Shown: positions 53,682 to 63,383, counted from the stretch's first letter. The stretch: 64,000 nt of DNA from JABDMH01 sp964428345 (GCA_964428345.1 CAYRYD010000018.1:33412-97411), one strand, 5' to 3'. Notes: a model not told the origin generated them from the letters alone. Made by a program: numbers and translations.

Positions 53682-55172
53682 ATGAAAAATTCGGTATCCG
53701 TTCTCCTGGTTGCAGGCATTGTTTTACTGCTGAATGTTTTATCGAAGCAATTGTTTTTCAGAATCGATCTGACTGAAGGCAATCAGTATACGTTAAGTAA
53801 GGCTACAAAGGATATTTTGCGGGAACTGGAAGATCCTGTTACTGTAAAAGCTTATTTTTCCCAGGATTTGCCGGCAAACGTTGCCAAAACCCGCCGTGAT
53901 TTTCAGGAAATGCTGATTGAATACAGCAACCTGTCGCGGGGTAATGTAGATTATGAATTTGTCAATCCCAATGCCGATCCCACTATCGAACAGGAAGCGA
54001 TGCAGAGCGGCATAGCACCAGTCATGATCAATGTGCGGGAAAAAGATCAGGTCAAACAGCAGAAAGCCTATATGGGGGCTATCATTAAACTCGGTGATCA
54101 GGAGGAAGTCATTCCTTTTGTGCAGCCGGGTGGAGCCATGGAATATTCGTTGACCACCGGTGTCAAAAAGCTGGCGGTCGTTGACAAGCCTTCGGTAGGA
54201 TTGATACAGGGACACGGTGAACCGGGATTTCAGGAGCTTTCCCAGGCCTATCAGGCATTGAGTATTTTGTACAATGTCGAACTGATTGACCTTCCTTCAA
54301 TCGATGCGATTGACCTTCGTTTTAAAACGGTGGCTATGGTCGGTCCGTCTGATACTATTAATCCAATAGATCTGGCCAAGCTGGATCAGTTTTTGGATCG
54401 GGGAGGTCACCTTTTTCTCGCATTTGACCGGGTCAACGGTGATCTACAGACGGCTTCCGGTTCTGCGATTGATATTGGACTGGTTACCTGGCTGGCCGAT
54501 AAGGGGATAGTTGTGGATGATAGTTTTATCACCGACGCATCCTGTGGCAATGTAACCGTTCAGCAGCGTGCCGGATTTATGACCTTTAATAATCAGGTGA
54601 GTTTTCCTTATCTGCCGTTGGTCAACCAGTTTCCGGAGCATCCGGTAACCGAAGGTCTCGAACAGGTGATTTTTGAGTTTGCCAGCCCCATCCGGTTTGT
54701 GGGCGACAGCAGTCTGCGCTTCACGCCACTGGTGACCAGTTCTGAAACCTCCGGGTCGGTCAAGGTACCGACATACTTTGATATTCAAAAACAGTGGACC
54801 AAAGCTGATTTTCCCCAGCAGCACTTACCCATTGCCGCCATAGTAGAGGGTAATTTTGGTCAGAATCCGGCCACCCTGATCGTCGTATCCGACGGTAATT
54901 TTCCGGTAAGTGGCCAACGCGGTCAAAATCCGGATAATGTCAGTCTGATGGTCAACAGCATTGACTGGCTGTCGGATGATACCGGCCTGATTGCCTTGCG
55001 TACCAAAGGAGTGAGCTCCCGTCCGATCGAAGAAATAGAAGATGGCAAACGTTCCTTCCTCAAATATTTGAATTTTCTCTTACCGATTGCCCTGATATTG
55101 GTGTATGGATTTTTCAGAAATCAGAAAAGCAATAATCAGCGCTTAAGAAGAATGCAGGAAAGGTGGGTATAA
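53682..55172 (+). CDS. gldG: Gliding-motility ABC transporter substrate-binding-like protein GldG
   Basis: 496 residues with a membrane anchor at each end (VLLVAGIVLLLNVLSKQLFF; FLLPIALILVYGFFRNQKS) and a large periplasmic part. Family segments include FRIDLTEGNQYTLSKATKDI, EDPVTVKAYFSQDLPANVAK, SVGLIQGHGEPGFQELSQAY, ANPDNVSLMVNSIDWLSDDTGLI-like RGQNPDNVSLMVNSIDWLSD. It completes the gldAFG set. Confidence 0.94.
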   Translation: MKNSVSVLLVAGIVLLLNVLSKQLFFRIDLTEGNQYTLSKATKDILRELEDPVTVKAYFSQDLPANVAKTRRDFQEMLIEYSNLSRGNVDYEFVNPNADPTIEQEAMQSGIAPVMINVREKDQVKQQKAYMGAIIKLGDQEEVIPFVQPGGAMEYSLTTGVKKLAVVDKPSVGLIQGHGEPGFQELSQAYQALSILYNVELIDLPSIDAIDLRFKTVAMVGPSDTINPIDLAKLDQFLDRGGHLFLAFDRVNGDLQTASGSAIDIGLVTWLADKGIVVDDSFITDASCGNVTVQQRAGFMTFNNQVSFPYLPLVNQFPEHPVTEGLEQVIFEFASPIRFVGDSSLRFTPLVTSSETSGSVKVPTYFDIQKQWTKADFPQQHLPIAAIVEGNFGQNPATLIVVSDGNFPVSGQRGQNPDNVSLMVNSIDWLSDDTGLIALRTKGVSSRPIEEIEDGKRSFLKYLNFLLPIALILVYGFFRNQKSNNQRLRRMQERWV

Positions 55173-55210
55173 ATACCATGTTTTTTAACCATAAAAGCTT
55201 TCGATAAATT

Positions 55211-56137
55211 ATGAATAACAAGACACTGGCGATTGCTTTTGGCGCTTTGTTACTGATCTATCTGCTCACGAAATTACTGGGTGGTAACCGTGAACGAAGT
55301 TTTGATCCAAACATTGTAACCATTGACACGGCCACTGTCGATCGAATCGTCATTCATCCGGCGTCTGGTGGTGAGACCTTTGAAGTGCAGAAAACAGGCA
55401 ATGGATGGCAGTTGAACAGAGGTGCTGATCAATACCTGGCTACGACAACAAGTGTCAGGGGACTGCTGACCAACCTCTCTTCCATTGAAGCTGACCGGAT
55501 CGTGTCTAAAAATCCGGACCGATATAAAGACTATGCCGTTGACGAAGATGGAGGTACCCGTATCGAAGTATTTACCGGCAACCGTAAACAGAGTGACCTG
55601 GTGGTCGGGCGTTTTAATTTTAATCAGGCTACCCGTAATGGCATATCGTATCTCCGGAAATACGATGACGAAGCAGTCTATTCGGTTGATGGCTTTTTAA
55701 GTATGAGCCTAAGCCAGGGGCCGGACAATTACCGGAATAAAGTACTCACTTCGCTGAATGCTTCCGATCTGACCAGACTGACACTTTTGGATAATGGGAA
55801 CAGCATTACGATCACAAAACCCGATAGTATCTGGCGGGACCCTGACGGGACGGAGGTTGATTCGACGGCGATGGCCAATTACCTGAATACCATCCGCTCG
55901 GTCAATGGCGGTACTTTTGTGAATGACCGTAGTGATGCCGGGGAGCAGTTGAAACAATTGACCATTGAAGGTAACAATCTGTCAGCTCCTGTCGAAATCC
56001 ACTGTTATACTTCCAGCGATACCAGTCACCATTTTGTGATTCAGGCTTCCACTAATCCGGAAGGTTATTTTTTCAGCGACAGCAGTGGGATCTATAAACG
56101 CTTTTTTGAAGATTTTCCAGTGACTGGAGGTAATTGA
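55211..56137 (+). CDS. DUF4340 domain protein
   Basis: 308 residues with an N-terminal anchor (LAIAFGALLLIYLLTKLLGG) and a periplasmic DUF4340 region: VDRIVIHPASGGETFEVQKT, GNGWQLNRGADQYLATTTSV, VVGRFNFNQATRNGISYLRK. DUF4340 proteins usually follow gldG-like ABC components, as here (38 bp gap), and probably belong to the transporter. The function is unknown. Confidence 0.9.
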   Translation: MNNKTLAIAFGALLLIYLLTKLLGGNRERSFDPNIVTIDTATVDRIVIHPASGGETFEVQKTGNGWQLNRGADQYLATTTSVRGLLTNLSSIEADRIVSKNPDRYKDYAVDEDGGTRIEVFTGNRKQSDLVVGRFNFNQATRNGISYLRKYDDEAVYSVDGFLSMSLSQGPDNYRNKVLTSLNASDLTRLTLLDNGNSITITKPDSIWRDPDGTEVDSTAMANYLNTIRSVNGGTFVNDRSDAGEQLKQLTIEGNNLSAPVEIHCYTSSDTSHHFVIQASTNPEGYFFSDSSGIYKRFFEDFPVTGGN

Positions 56138-56182
56138 GAATCCGGTGCATAAAAATGCACTACTAAAATAGGCTACACCCAC

Positions 56183-57805
56183 ATGACAAATAAGGAAATA
56201 GCCCGGTCATTCAGGTTGCTGGCAAAGCTGATGGAAATGCAGGGAGAAAATCCCTACAAGATCCGGTCGTATGAATCGGTTGCCGGCCTGATATCAAAAT
56301 TGGGTACTCCGCTTTCGGAAATGACTCCACAGGATATCGATGAACTAAAGGGAGTGGGGAGTGCAATCAGTGCAAAAATTCAGGAATTGTTGACGGTTGG
56401 CAAAATGAAGACCCTTGAGCGGTATAAAGGAGAGGTGCCCGAGGGTATTCAGGAGATGCTTCAGATCAAAGGTTTGGGTGCCAGAAAAGTCAGATCCGCC
56501 TGGGAGGAACTGGGAGTGGAGAATGCAACCGAACTCCTGTATGCCTGCAATGAAAACCGCCTGATCGAGTTAAAGGGTTTTGGTGCAAAAACCCAGGAGG
56601 AGATACGCAAACAACTGGAATTTTTCCTCAGTAATCGACAGAATTTCCTCTATGCCAGCATCGAGGCCACGGGCCTGGCTCTACTGGATCAGCTGAGGGA
56701 AGCCAATCCCTGGGGGAGATGGGAGGTGACCGGCGCTTTCCGGAGAAAGGAACCCATCCTGGACAAGCTGGAATATCTGGTGGAGGACCGTTCGATGTGG
56801 CCGGGTCTGCAGGTTGTGCCGGGATTGGTCCCAACAAAAACCGGACCGGATCAATGGGAGGGTATATGGGGTGAGCAGACCAGGGTCGTGATTTACCGGG
56901 CAGATTCCTCTTCTTTCGGCAGCCGCTGGCTGCAGACTACCGGTCCGGAAAGCATCCTGTCGGGACCGGTTAACCGGCATTATGCTACGGAAGCTGAAGC
57001 CTTTAAGGCACGGGGAAAAAAATGGATACCTCCCGAATGCCGGCATGATCTTTTACTGACCCGTGATTTTCCGGAGCGGATCCTGGAAGAAAAGGATATC
57101 CGGGGAGTCGTGCATGCGCATTCTACCTTTAGTGACGGTGTTCATACCATCGGTGAGATGGCTTCCTACAGCAGGGAGAAGGGATATAGTTACCTGGTCA
57201 TAACCGATCACTCCCAGATCGCTGTCTATGCCGACGGGATGGATGAGGCTAAAATCATCGCCCAGTGGGCGGAAATCGACCGGCTGAACAGCGAAGATCC
57301 TGCTTTCCGGATTGTCAAGGGTATAGAATGCGATATCCTTAATGACGGCGATCTGGACTACAGTGATGAACAAAGAGCTGGATTCGAATGTGTACTGGCT
57401 TCCATTCATACCAATATCAGGATGGATGAAGAGAAAGCTACCTCCCGTCTGATCAAAGCCGTCGAGCACCCGCATACAAACATGATCGGCCACCCTACCG
57501 GCCGGTTACTCCTCGGGAGAAATGGGTACCCCCTGGATATGCGGAAAGTAATCGATGCCTGTGCCGCCAATCAGGTAGCAATCGAAATCAATGCCAGCCC
57601 TTACCGGCTGGATCTGGATTGGACGCACATTGGTTATGCCGTGGAGCGAGGAGTGAAATTGTCAGTAAATCCGGACGCACATGGCCGGGAATTTATTGAT
57701 GATATCCGGTTTGGCGTGATCATTGCAAGAAAAGGTTGGTTACCGGTAGAAAGCTGCCTTAACGCTCTATCAGTTGATGATTTTCTCAGATTTTGTAAAA
57801 AGTAA
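56183..57805 (+). CDS. PolX-like protein: HhH region, damaged polymerase domain, PHP domain
   Basis: 540 residues. Helix-hairpin-helix repeats (IDELKGVGSAISAKIQELLT; MLQIKGLGARKVRSAW; LIELKGFGAKTQEEIRKQL) are followed by a polymerase-X-like region and, from about 305, a PHP hydrolase domain (VVHAHSTFSDGVHTIGEMAS, YLVITDHSQIAVYADGM, CDILNDGDLDY, VLASIHTN, PDAHGREFIDDIRFGV) with its metal-binding His/Asp intact. In the polymerase segment the usual GS-R-R...G-D-x-D catalytic pair reads TGAFRRKEPILDKLEYLVED, so the metal-binding Asp pair appears lost. It is probably a 3'-5' exonuclease or phosphoesterase without polymerase activity. Confidence 0.9.
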   Translation: MTNKEIARSFRLLAKLMEMQGENPYKIRSYESVAGLISKLGTPLSEMTPQDIDELKGVGSAISAKIQELLTVGKMKTLERYKGEVPEGIQEMLQIKGLGARKVRSAWEELGVENATELLYACNENRLIELKGFGAKTQEEIRKQLEFFLSNRQNFLYASIEATGLALLDQLREANPWGRWEVTGAFRRKEPILDKLEYLVEDRSMWPGLQVVPGLVPTKTGPDQWEGIWGEQTRVVIYRADSSSFGSRWLQTTGPESILSGPVNRHYATEAEAFKARGKKWIPPECRHDLLLTRDFPERILEEKDIRGVVHAHSTFSDGVHTIGEMASYSREKGYSYLVITDHSQIAVYADGMDEAKIIAQWAEIDRLNSEDPAFRIVKGIECDILNDGDLDYSDEQRAGFECVLASIHTNIRMDEEKATSRLIKAVEHPHTNMIGHPTGRLLLGRNGYPLDMRKVIDACAANQVAIEINASPYRLDLDWTHIGYAVERGVKLSVNPDAHGREFIDDIRFGVIIARKGWLPVESCLNALSVDDFLRFCKK

Positions 57806-57892
57806 GGGGGTCACAGGCAACTTTTAGCAGAATTGCCTTGTTTCCCATACAATAAAATATAGAGAGTCTTCTTTATTACTAGCATAAACTTC

Positions 57893-57900
57893 TATTTTTG
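57893..57900 (+). promoter_or_regulatory. Promoter -7 box TATTTTTG of the DUF1573 gene
   Basis: A full TAnnTTTG match 22 bp upstream of the ATG at 57923, in an AT-rich stretch. No exact TTTG 19 bp upstream. Confidence 0.5.
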
Positions 57901-57922
57901 TCTAAATAAGTTAATTCAAAAT

Positions 57923-58444
57923 ATGAAAAGTATGAGATTGCCTATGTCATTTCTGATGTCTGCACTGGTCAGCCTCTTTTTGATGAGTTGCCAGGGAGAT
58001 AAAAGTGGCGCCAAAGACGAAGCCAGAGCTGAACTGGAAAATACCGGTGCCGGAGCTGTAGCCACCTCCGGTAGTGCCGTAGAAACTCCGGCTGCTGATG
58101 CAGTACCGGTAGGACCCACCACCACCATTGAATTTGCTGATACCAAACATGACTATGGTGTCATTGAGCAGGGTGAAAAAGTATCTCACATCTTTACTTT
58201 CAAGAATACCGGAAATGAACCCCTGGTTTTGAGCAATGTGAAACCCAGTTGCGGCTGTACGACTCCCAAGTGGACAAAAGAGCCCATTGCTCCCGGTGGT
58301 GAAGGAGAAATTATGGTGGAATTTGATTCCAAGGGAAAAAGTGGAAAGCAGACCAAGACGGTTACTATCACCGCCAATACCGATCCTGCTACAACGATTC
58401 TGACTATTACCGGTGATATTCAGACTCCTGATTCATCGAGCTGA
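57923..58444 (+). CDS. DUF1573 lipoprotein
   Basis: 173 residues. Lipoprotein signal (ALVSLFLMSC), then an Ala/Gly/Val-rich linker and a DUF1573 immunoglobulin-like domain: FADTKHDYGVIEQGEKVSHI, FTFKNTGNEPLVLSNVKPSC, GCTTPKWTKEPIAPGGEGEI. The CGC motif is the family hallmark. Surface or periplasmic; function unknown. Confidence 0.94.
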   Translation: MKSMRLPMSFLMSALVSLFLMSCQGDKSGAKDEARAELENTGAGAVATSGSAVETPAADAVPVGPTTTIEFADTKHDYGVIEQGEKVSHIFTFKNTGNEPLVLSNVKPSCGCTTPKWTKEPIAPGGEGEIMVEFDSKGKSGKQTKTVTITANTDPATTILTITGDIQTPDSSS

Positions 58445-58470
58445 GACAGAACACAGTTAATCAATGAGAT

Positions 58471-58504
58471 AAAAAAAGAGCATCCGGTTGGAGGCTCTTT
58501 TTTT
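58471..58504. terminator. Bidirectional terminator
   Basis: AAAAAAAGAGC (58471-58481) and GCTCTTTTTTT (58494-58504) form an 11 bp arm pair with a 12-base loop between the convergent DUF1573 and glycosyltransferase genes. The A-run and T-run serve both strands. Confidence 0.88.
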
Positions 58505-58516
58505 TTTGACTTCAGC

Positions 58517-60061
58517 TCATCGTTGCCCGGGAATCACATTTTTCAATGTGTAAATATCGATATTACGGTAAGATCCGATCTTTTCTTTTAAATAGGGTTT
58601 GAGATCTTCGTTTTCATAGGGTTTGGGGTCTGCAATAAAGAGATATCCTGCTCCCTCACGGATTTTCTGGTCGATGATTTCAGGGTTCATCTGAATGCCA
58701 TAGTCGGTCCAGCCTTTTCGGTCCATTAGGTACAGGGTAATGTTGATGCTGTAGTCGGACAGGCTCAAGACCTTTTCATCCCTTCCAATACCCAGTTCCT
58801 GCAAGGTTGGTTCCAGTTCGCTGAATGCCTGAAAAATGTCCCGGTGATGTAGATTCCGATAACCATTGATATCGTAGCGTTCCACCATTCTTCGCCGGGT
58901 AAAGTCAGCACTGTGGGTCAGGATGACCAGAAGCATAAGCGGCATCAGGAATGAATGGAATGCCTTGGGGAGCTTTGCCCTGAAGACCTGGAAGAAAGCC
59001 AGAAGAAGTATCGGTACGACGATATAGAGGTCAATAATGTAATAATCATGCCACTGTAGCGCTCCAAAAAACAGCAGGCAAAATGCGGCAGACCCCAGCG
59101 CAGTCAGCAAAAATAAAATCAGTACTGAGCGTTCGGTTTTTCTGTAGTAAAGGATGGTTAAGAGACCCAGTATGGCCAGTAATATCTCAATAGCAGGCCG
59201 AAAATAATCCCACCGGAGGTGATAAATGATGTGGTTCCAGGTTTCCGATATCTGATCAGCTGTCATCTTCCAGACAGGCAAGGTCCCAATCAGGAAAATA
59301 CCACCGGTATGTTGACTATTGTAATATACTGCGTACCGGTACCAGAGCAAAGGAATAATCAGGACCAGGGCCAATAGAGGGATATGATAGCCTTTGACCG
59401 GGAAGATCCTTTTTTCGAAGGTTACTATCTTCAGGCGTTCCAGCAGATATATCAGTAAGATGGCAATAAAGGACAGGAGGGAAGACACCTTCAGCAAAGC
59501 TGCCAGGGTATAAAAGAAACAAAACCAGATAAACCGGGAGGTTTTGGGATTGCGCCGGTAAGAAAAAAAGAAATAAAGTCCAACTCCGGCAAATGAGAAG
59601 GCTGCTATATTCATTAGAAAGTTGCTTCCATAATAGACGAGTACCGGAGAAGAAAATAACAGAAGACCGGCGAATATCCCGGCAAATGAATGCTCCAGTT
59701 CCTGTTCGAGGATTCTGAATATGGCAAATAGTCCACAGAAAAACAATATGGTCATCAGCAACCGGTATACCCAGATATTACGGCCGGTAATCGTCCAGAT
59801 TTTGGCTACCAGATAATAGATAATGGGGAATTCACTGATCGTTTTGCCGGTTCCGTCCTGGCCGAGATAGTGTACGGAAGGCTGGAGAAAAGGATTTTTG
59901 TCTTCATAATAGTTGGTCGTCAGCGACAGACAATCAGCTTGTCTCCATTGATGAATGCTCTGAGGAATCTGATACAGGATCTCGTCGTAGCGGTAGATCA
60001 GGGCCAGGGTCAGAAATCCGGCGGCGAAAATCCAGGGGGAAAGTCTGGGGAAATACTCCAT
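58517..60061 (-). CDS. GT-C family (ArnT/PMT-like) membrane glycosyltransferase
   Basis: 514 residues with about ten or more membrane helices and a C-terminal soluble tail. The first periplasmic loop has the acidic SIHQWRQADCLSLTTNYYED motif of the dolichyl/polyprenyl-phosphate sugar transferase fold, followed by ISEFPIIYYLVAKIWTITGR. It probably transfers a sugar from a lipid carrier to a lipid or protein at the outer face of the inner membrane; donor and acceptor are unknown. It is divergent from the UbiA gene. Confidence 0.85.
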   Translation of the reverse strand: MEYFPRLSPWIFAAGFLTLALIYRYDEILYQIPQSIHQWRQADCLSLTTNYYEDKNPFLQPSVHYLGQDGTGKTISEFPIIYYLVAKIWTITGRNIWVYRLLMTILFFCGLFAIFRILEQELEHSFAGIFAGLLLFSSPVLVYYGSNFLMNIAAFSFAGVGLYFFFSYRRNPKTSRFIWFCFFYTLAALLKVSSLLSFIAILLIYLLERLKIVTFEKRIFPVKGYHIPLLALVLIIPLLWYRYAVYYNSQHTGGIFLIGTLPVWKMTADQISETWNHIIYHLRWDYFRPAIEILLAILGLLTILYYRKTERSVLILFLLTALGSAAFCLLFFGALQWHDYYIIDLYIVVPILLLAFFQVFRAKLPKAFHSFLMPLMLLVILTHSADFTRRRMVERYDINGYRNLHHRDIFQAFSELEPTLQELGIGRDEKVLSLSDYSINITLYLMDRKGWTDYGIQMNPEIIDQKIREGAGYLFIADPKPYENEDLKPYLKEKIGSYRNIDIYTLKNVIPGQR

Positions 60062-60207
60062 CAGGTAAAGATTGGTGATGCCTGCCCAATATATAATAAT
60101 CCGGAATCTTGCCGTTGCGATACCCGGGCACTTTTTTGGTGATTACCGGATCAGGTTGCGCCGTAGATATTATCTTCGCGGCGGGTCCACCCAAAGCTTA
60201 ATGGTTT

Positions 60208-61074
60208 ATGAGAGAATATTTGTCCCTGGTTAAGTTTAGTCATACCATTTTTGCGTTGCCGTTTGCGATGCTGGGTCTTTTTCTGGGCTTTTTTCATTCG
60301 GGTTCTTTTGAGCCCAACTGGATGCTGTTACTGAAGGTCCTTGCATGTATGGTTTTTGCCCGCAGTGCAGCCATGGCATTTAACCGGTATACTGACCGGG
60401 ATATCGACCGAAATAATCCCCGGACGGCATCCAGAGAGATACCCTCGGGAATCATCAGGCCACAGCAGGCACTGGTGTTTGTGGTCATCAACTGCCTTCT
60501 CTTTGTGGCAACCACCTATTTTATCAATTTACTTTGTTTTTATCTTTCACCGGTGGCACTGCTGGTTATTCTGGGATATAGTTATACAAAGCGATTCACT
60601 TTTCTTTCGCATTTGGTCCTGGGTTTTGGTCTTTCCCTTGCTCCAATCGGTGCTTATCTGGCCGTTACCGGAGCTTTTGCCCTGATACCGGTGATCTATA
60701 GTCTGAGCGTTTTATGCTGGGTGGCGGGATTTGATATAATTTATGCCCTTCAGGATGAACGATTTGACACCGAACATCAACTGCACTCTATACCGGTCAG
60801 CTTTGGCAGCAGGTCTGCTCTACACATTTCATCCTTCTTACATCTGATCTCCGGAATGCTGATCATTTGGGCCGCCTGGCTGAGTAAAGATACTCTTGGT
60901 CAATTATATTGGCTACATTGGACCGGTGCCGGAATCTTTCTGGCATTATTAATTTATCAGCACAGTCTCATAAAACCGGAAAAACTGGATAGAGTAAATC
61001 TGGCTTTTTTCACGACCAATGGTATTGCAAGCATTGTCTTTAGCTCTTTTTTTATTGCCGACTTATTTTTGTGA
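60208..61074 (+). CDS. UbiA-like polyprenyltransferase (menaquinone pathway candidate)
   Basis: 288 residues, eight to nine membrane helices. The two prenyl-diphosphate/Mg motifs are AFNRYTDRDIDRNNPRTASR (N-x3-D-x3-D) and GFDIIYALQDERFDTEHQL (D-x6-D-x3-D). Short UbiA proteins of this type take the prenylation step in menaquinone synthesis (MqnP-like in the futalosine route); assignment to that route is inference, since no other mqn genes are in the window. A TATCTTCG box lies at 60171-60178. Its 3' end overlaps the convergent rdgB by 12 bp. Confidence 0.9.
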   Translation: MREYLSLVKFSHTIFALPFAMLGLFLGFFHSGSFEPNWMLLLKVLACMVFARSAAMAFNRYTDRDIDRNNPRTASREIPSGIIRPQQALVFVVINCLLFVATTYFINLLCFYLSPVALLVILGYSYTKRFTFLSHLVLGFGLSLAPIGAYLAVTGAFALIPVIYSLSVLCWVAGFDIIYALQDERFDTEHQLHSIPVSFGSRSALHISSFLHLISGMLIIWAAWLSKDTLGQLYWLHWTGAGIFLALLIYQHSLIKPEKLDRVNLAFFTTNGIASIVFSSFFIADLFL

Positions 61075-61671
61075 TTTTTCCGTCTTGCGAAAAAAATCCA
61101 GCATTTTATTCAGGGCTTTGTGCCGGTGGCTGATTTTATTTTTTTCCCTGCTATCCATTTGAGCAAAAGTTCTCCGGTCTCCGGCCGGGATAAATATAGG
61201 ATCGTAGCCAAAACCACCCGATCCTTTTCCAGATGAGGAAATTGTACCCTCGCAAAGACCTTCAAACGTCAAGAGCTCTCCACGGTAAATCAAAGCAATG
61301 ACCGTCTTAAACCGGGCTTTTCTGTTTTCCTGATTTTTTAATTTTTGCAATACCAGGGCGATATTATCATCTGAATTACAGTCAGGTCCGGCATAGCGGG
61401 AGGATAAAACCCCCGGCTGCCCATTCAGAGCTTCGATTTCCAGTCCGGTATCTTCAGCAAAACAATCCACGCCAAAGTGGTCATAAATGTATTGAACCTT
61501 CTGGATGGCATTACCTTCGATCGTATCGGAGGTTTCAGGGATGTCTCCCTGGAAGCCGATCTCATCCAGATCTATGACAAGTGGGATCGCACCGTCGGAA
61601 ATCGCTTGCAGAATTTCGTTGATCTCCCGTACTTTATTTTTATTCCGGGTAGCGAAAATAATGACAGACAA
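61063..61671 (-). CDS. rdgB: Non-canonical purine NTP pyrophosphatase (RdgB/HAM1)
   Basis: 202 residues. Family motifs: IIFATRNKNKVREINEIL at the start, DCFAEDTGLEIEALNGQPGV, SSRYAGPD, GSGGFGYDPIFIPAG and the late SHRHKALNKM. It hydrolyses dITP, XTP and ITP to the monophosphates, keeping damaged purines out of DNA and RNA. It is convergent and overlapping with the UbiA gene. Confidence 0.96.
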   Translation of the reverse strand: MSVIIFATRNKNKVREINEILQAISDGAIPLVIDLDEIGFQGDIPETSDTIEGNAIQKVQYIYDHFGVDCFAEDTGLEIEALNGQPGVLSSRYAGPDCNSDDNIALVLQKLKNQENRKARFKTVIALIYRGELLTFEGLCEGTISSSGKGSGGFGYDPIFIPAGDRRTFAQMDSREKNKISHRHKALNKMLDFFRKTEKSQK

Positions 61672-61697
61672 GTCTTATTTTTTATTTATGGTGTAAA

Positions 61698-62126
61698 TCA
61701 GGGAATGAATTTTTGAAGCGCTCCCCACAGTGCTCTTTTTTTATCATCGTTTCCTGCAATTTTAGCGAGGGGATCGGAAAACAGGAAATGATGGCCTTCC
61801 AATTCGATGATCTCATAGGGTGTAAAAATAATGGACATGCCCAGTTGATTGGGATAAACTCCGAAACAAATAATATTTTTCTTTTGGTGAGTCTGGTTTA
61901 AAATGGGATGAAGATAAAAAGCATCATTTTCCAGGGTCAATCTGCAGGTATCGGCGGGGTCTACCTGGATGGACTGCAAGATTTTATCCAGTAATTGCAC
62001 ACGTGCAGGATCATTGGTTTCACCGGAAGAGAGGATAACCCAACACTGACTATCCAGCGATCCGGTTATATGCTCAGGAGTTGGTTGGGGCAAATCATAA
62101 ACTGGCAGGTTTGAAAAAGGTGCCAT
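61698..62126 (-). CDS. Small conserved protein of unknown function
   Basis: 142 residues, no signal or membrane helix. Distinctive segments are IICFGVYPNQLGMSIIFTPY and HHFLFSDPLAKIAGNDDKKR followed by ALWGALQKFIP, a pattern I associate with uncharacterised short proteins in Bacteroidota; the overall shape is loosely like the DNA polymerase III psi subunit, which is only a guess. It lies 26 bp upstream of rdgB on the same strand, so the two may be co-transcribed. Confidence 0.7.
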   Translation of the reverse strand: MAPFSNLPVYDLPQPTPEHITGSLDSQCWVILSSGETNDPARVQLLDKILQSIQVDPADTCRLTLENDAFYLHPILNQTHQKKNIICFGVYPNQLGMSIIFTPYEIIELEGHHFLFSDPLAKIAGNDDKKRALWGALQKFIP

Positions 62127-62315
62127 CGTTCGGTCGTTTGGTACAAAGATGCAATTAAAAAGTCGATTCTTCGACCGGGTTCGTACTTTCTGATCCTAAA
62201 TTGGACGGGAGAGTAAACAGATTCGAAGAAAATTTCGTTAAGCATACTAATAAGGGTGTAAAGAGAGTAACGCAAATTATCTACTTTTACCGGCAGTCAA
62301 CTATTATAGAACATT

Positions 62316-63383
62316 ATGGAAATACGGATTGAAAAAGTAAAGAGCTCAAAACTTGGTCAGACAGATCTGAGCAATCTTCCTTTTGGGCGGGTATTTACCG
62401 ATCACATGTTTGTCATGGATTATCGAAATGGCCATTGGCAGGATCCCCGGATTGTCGGGGTCGGTAATATTGAAGTACATCCGGCTAATTTAACCCTGCA
62501 CTACGGACAGTCGATTTTTGAAGGTATGAAGGCCTCCAAGAATGCGGATGGGGTGCCTCTTTTATTCAGAGCCGACCGCCATGCCCAACGGTTGAATGCT
62601 TCGGCCAAACGCATGTGCATGCCGGTCATTGATCCGGAGGTTTTCGTCGAGGCTGTACGTCAACTCGTATATATCGAGAGAAAGTGGATTCCCGGCCAGA
62701 AGGGAAGTGCCCTTTATATCCGTCCTTTTATGTTTGCAACCGATGAATTCTTAGGTGTGGCTCCCTCAGAAACTTATAAATTCATTATCCTCACCCTGCC
62801 GGTGGCACCCTACTACAGCCGGCCTGTTAAGCTGCTCGCCAGTACCAGGTATATCCGGGCTGCTTTGGGAGGCGTGGGAGAAGCCAAAACCGCCGGAAAT
62901 TATGCCGCTTCCCTGCTGGCATCCAAAGAAGCCAAGGATCAGGGTTTTGACCAGGTCCTATGGCTGGATGGAAAGGAATTTAAGTATGCCCAGGAAGTGG
63001 GTACCATGAATATTTTCTTCGTCATCAACAACATAGTCATCACTCCCCAAACGGATGGCGCTATCCTGAAAGGGATAACCCGTGATAGTTTCCTGACTAT
63101 TTTAAGAGACAAAGGCTACGTCGTCGAGGAAAGACCGGTATCCATGGATGAAGTTTTGGAAGCATCCAAAAACGGAACCCTGAATGAAGTATTCGGTTCG
63201 GGCACCGCGGCCGTGGCTATCGATGTTTCGCAGATTGGTTACCGGGATGAGCTTATTGAACTTAATCCTGGTTCAGACAGCCTGGCTCAGAGGCTGAAGC
63301 ACGAAATTGAAGGCATTCGTACTGGTGAAATACCAGATAGATACGGTTGGATTGAGCCGGTCTATGAGGTCGCAAATGCCTGA
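62316..63383 (+). CDS. ilvE: Branched-chain amino acid aminotransferase
   Basis: 355 residues, class IV PLP aminotransferase of the long (BCAT2-like) type. Hallmarks are LTLHYGQSIFEGMKASKNAD, RFMFATDEFLGVAPSETYKF-like IRPFMFATDEFLGVAPSETY, the Schiff-base Lys in GEAKTAGNYAASLLASKEAK, and EVGTMNIFFVINN. It interconverts Leu/Ile/Val with their 2-oxo acids in the cytoplasm. It stands alone, followed by a strong terminator. Confidence 0.96.
   Translation: MEIRIEKVKSSKLGQTDLSNLPFGRVFTDHMFVMDYRNGHWQDPRIVGVGNIEVHPANLTLHYGQSIFEGMKASKNADGVPLLFRADRHAQRLNASAKRMCMPVIDPEVFVEAVRQLVYIERKWIPGQKGSALYIRPFMFATDEFLGVAPSETYKFIILTLPVAPYYSRPVKLLASTRYIRAALGGVGEAKTAGNYAASLLASKEAKDQGFDQVLWLDGKEFKYAQEVGTMNIFFVINNIVITPQTDGAILKGITRDSFLTILRDKGYVVEERPVSMDEVLEASKNGTLNEVFGSGTAAVAIDVSQIGYRDELIELNPGSDSLAQRLKHEIEGIRTGEIPDRYGWIEPVYEVANA

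Noticed and set aside
52025..56137. Novel ABC transport system
   Set aside because: Gene order and sequence fit the known gldA-gldF-gldG set followed by DUF4340.
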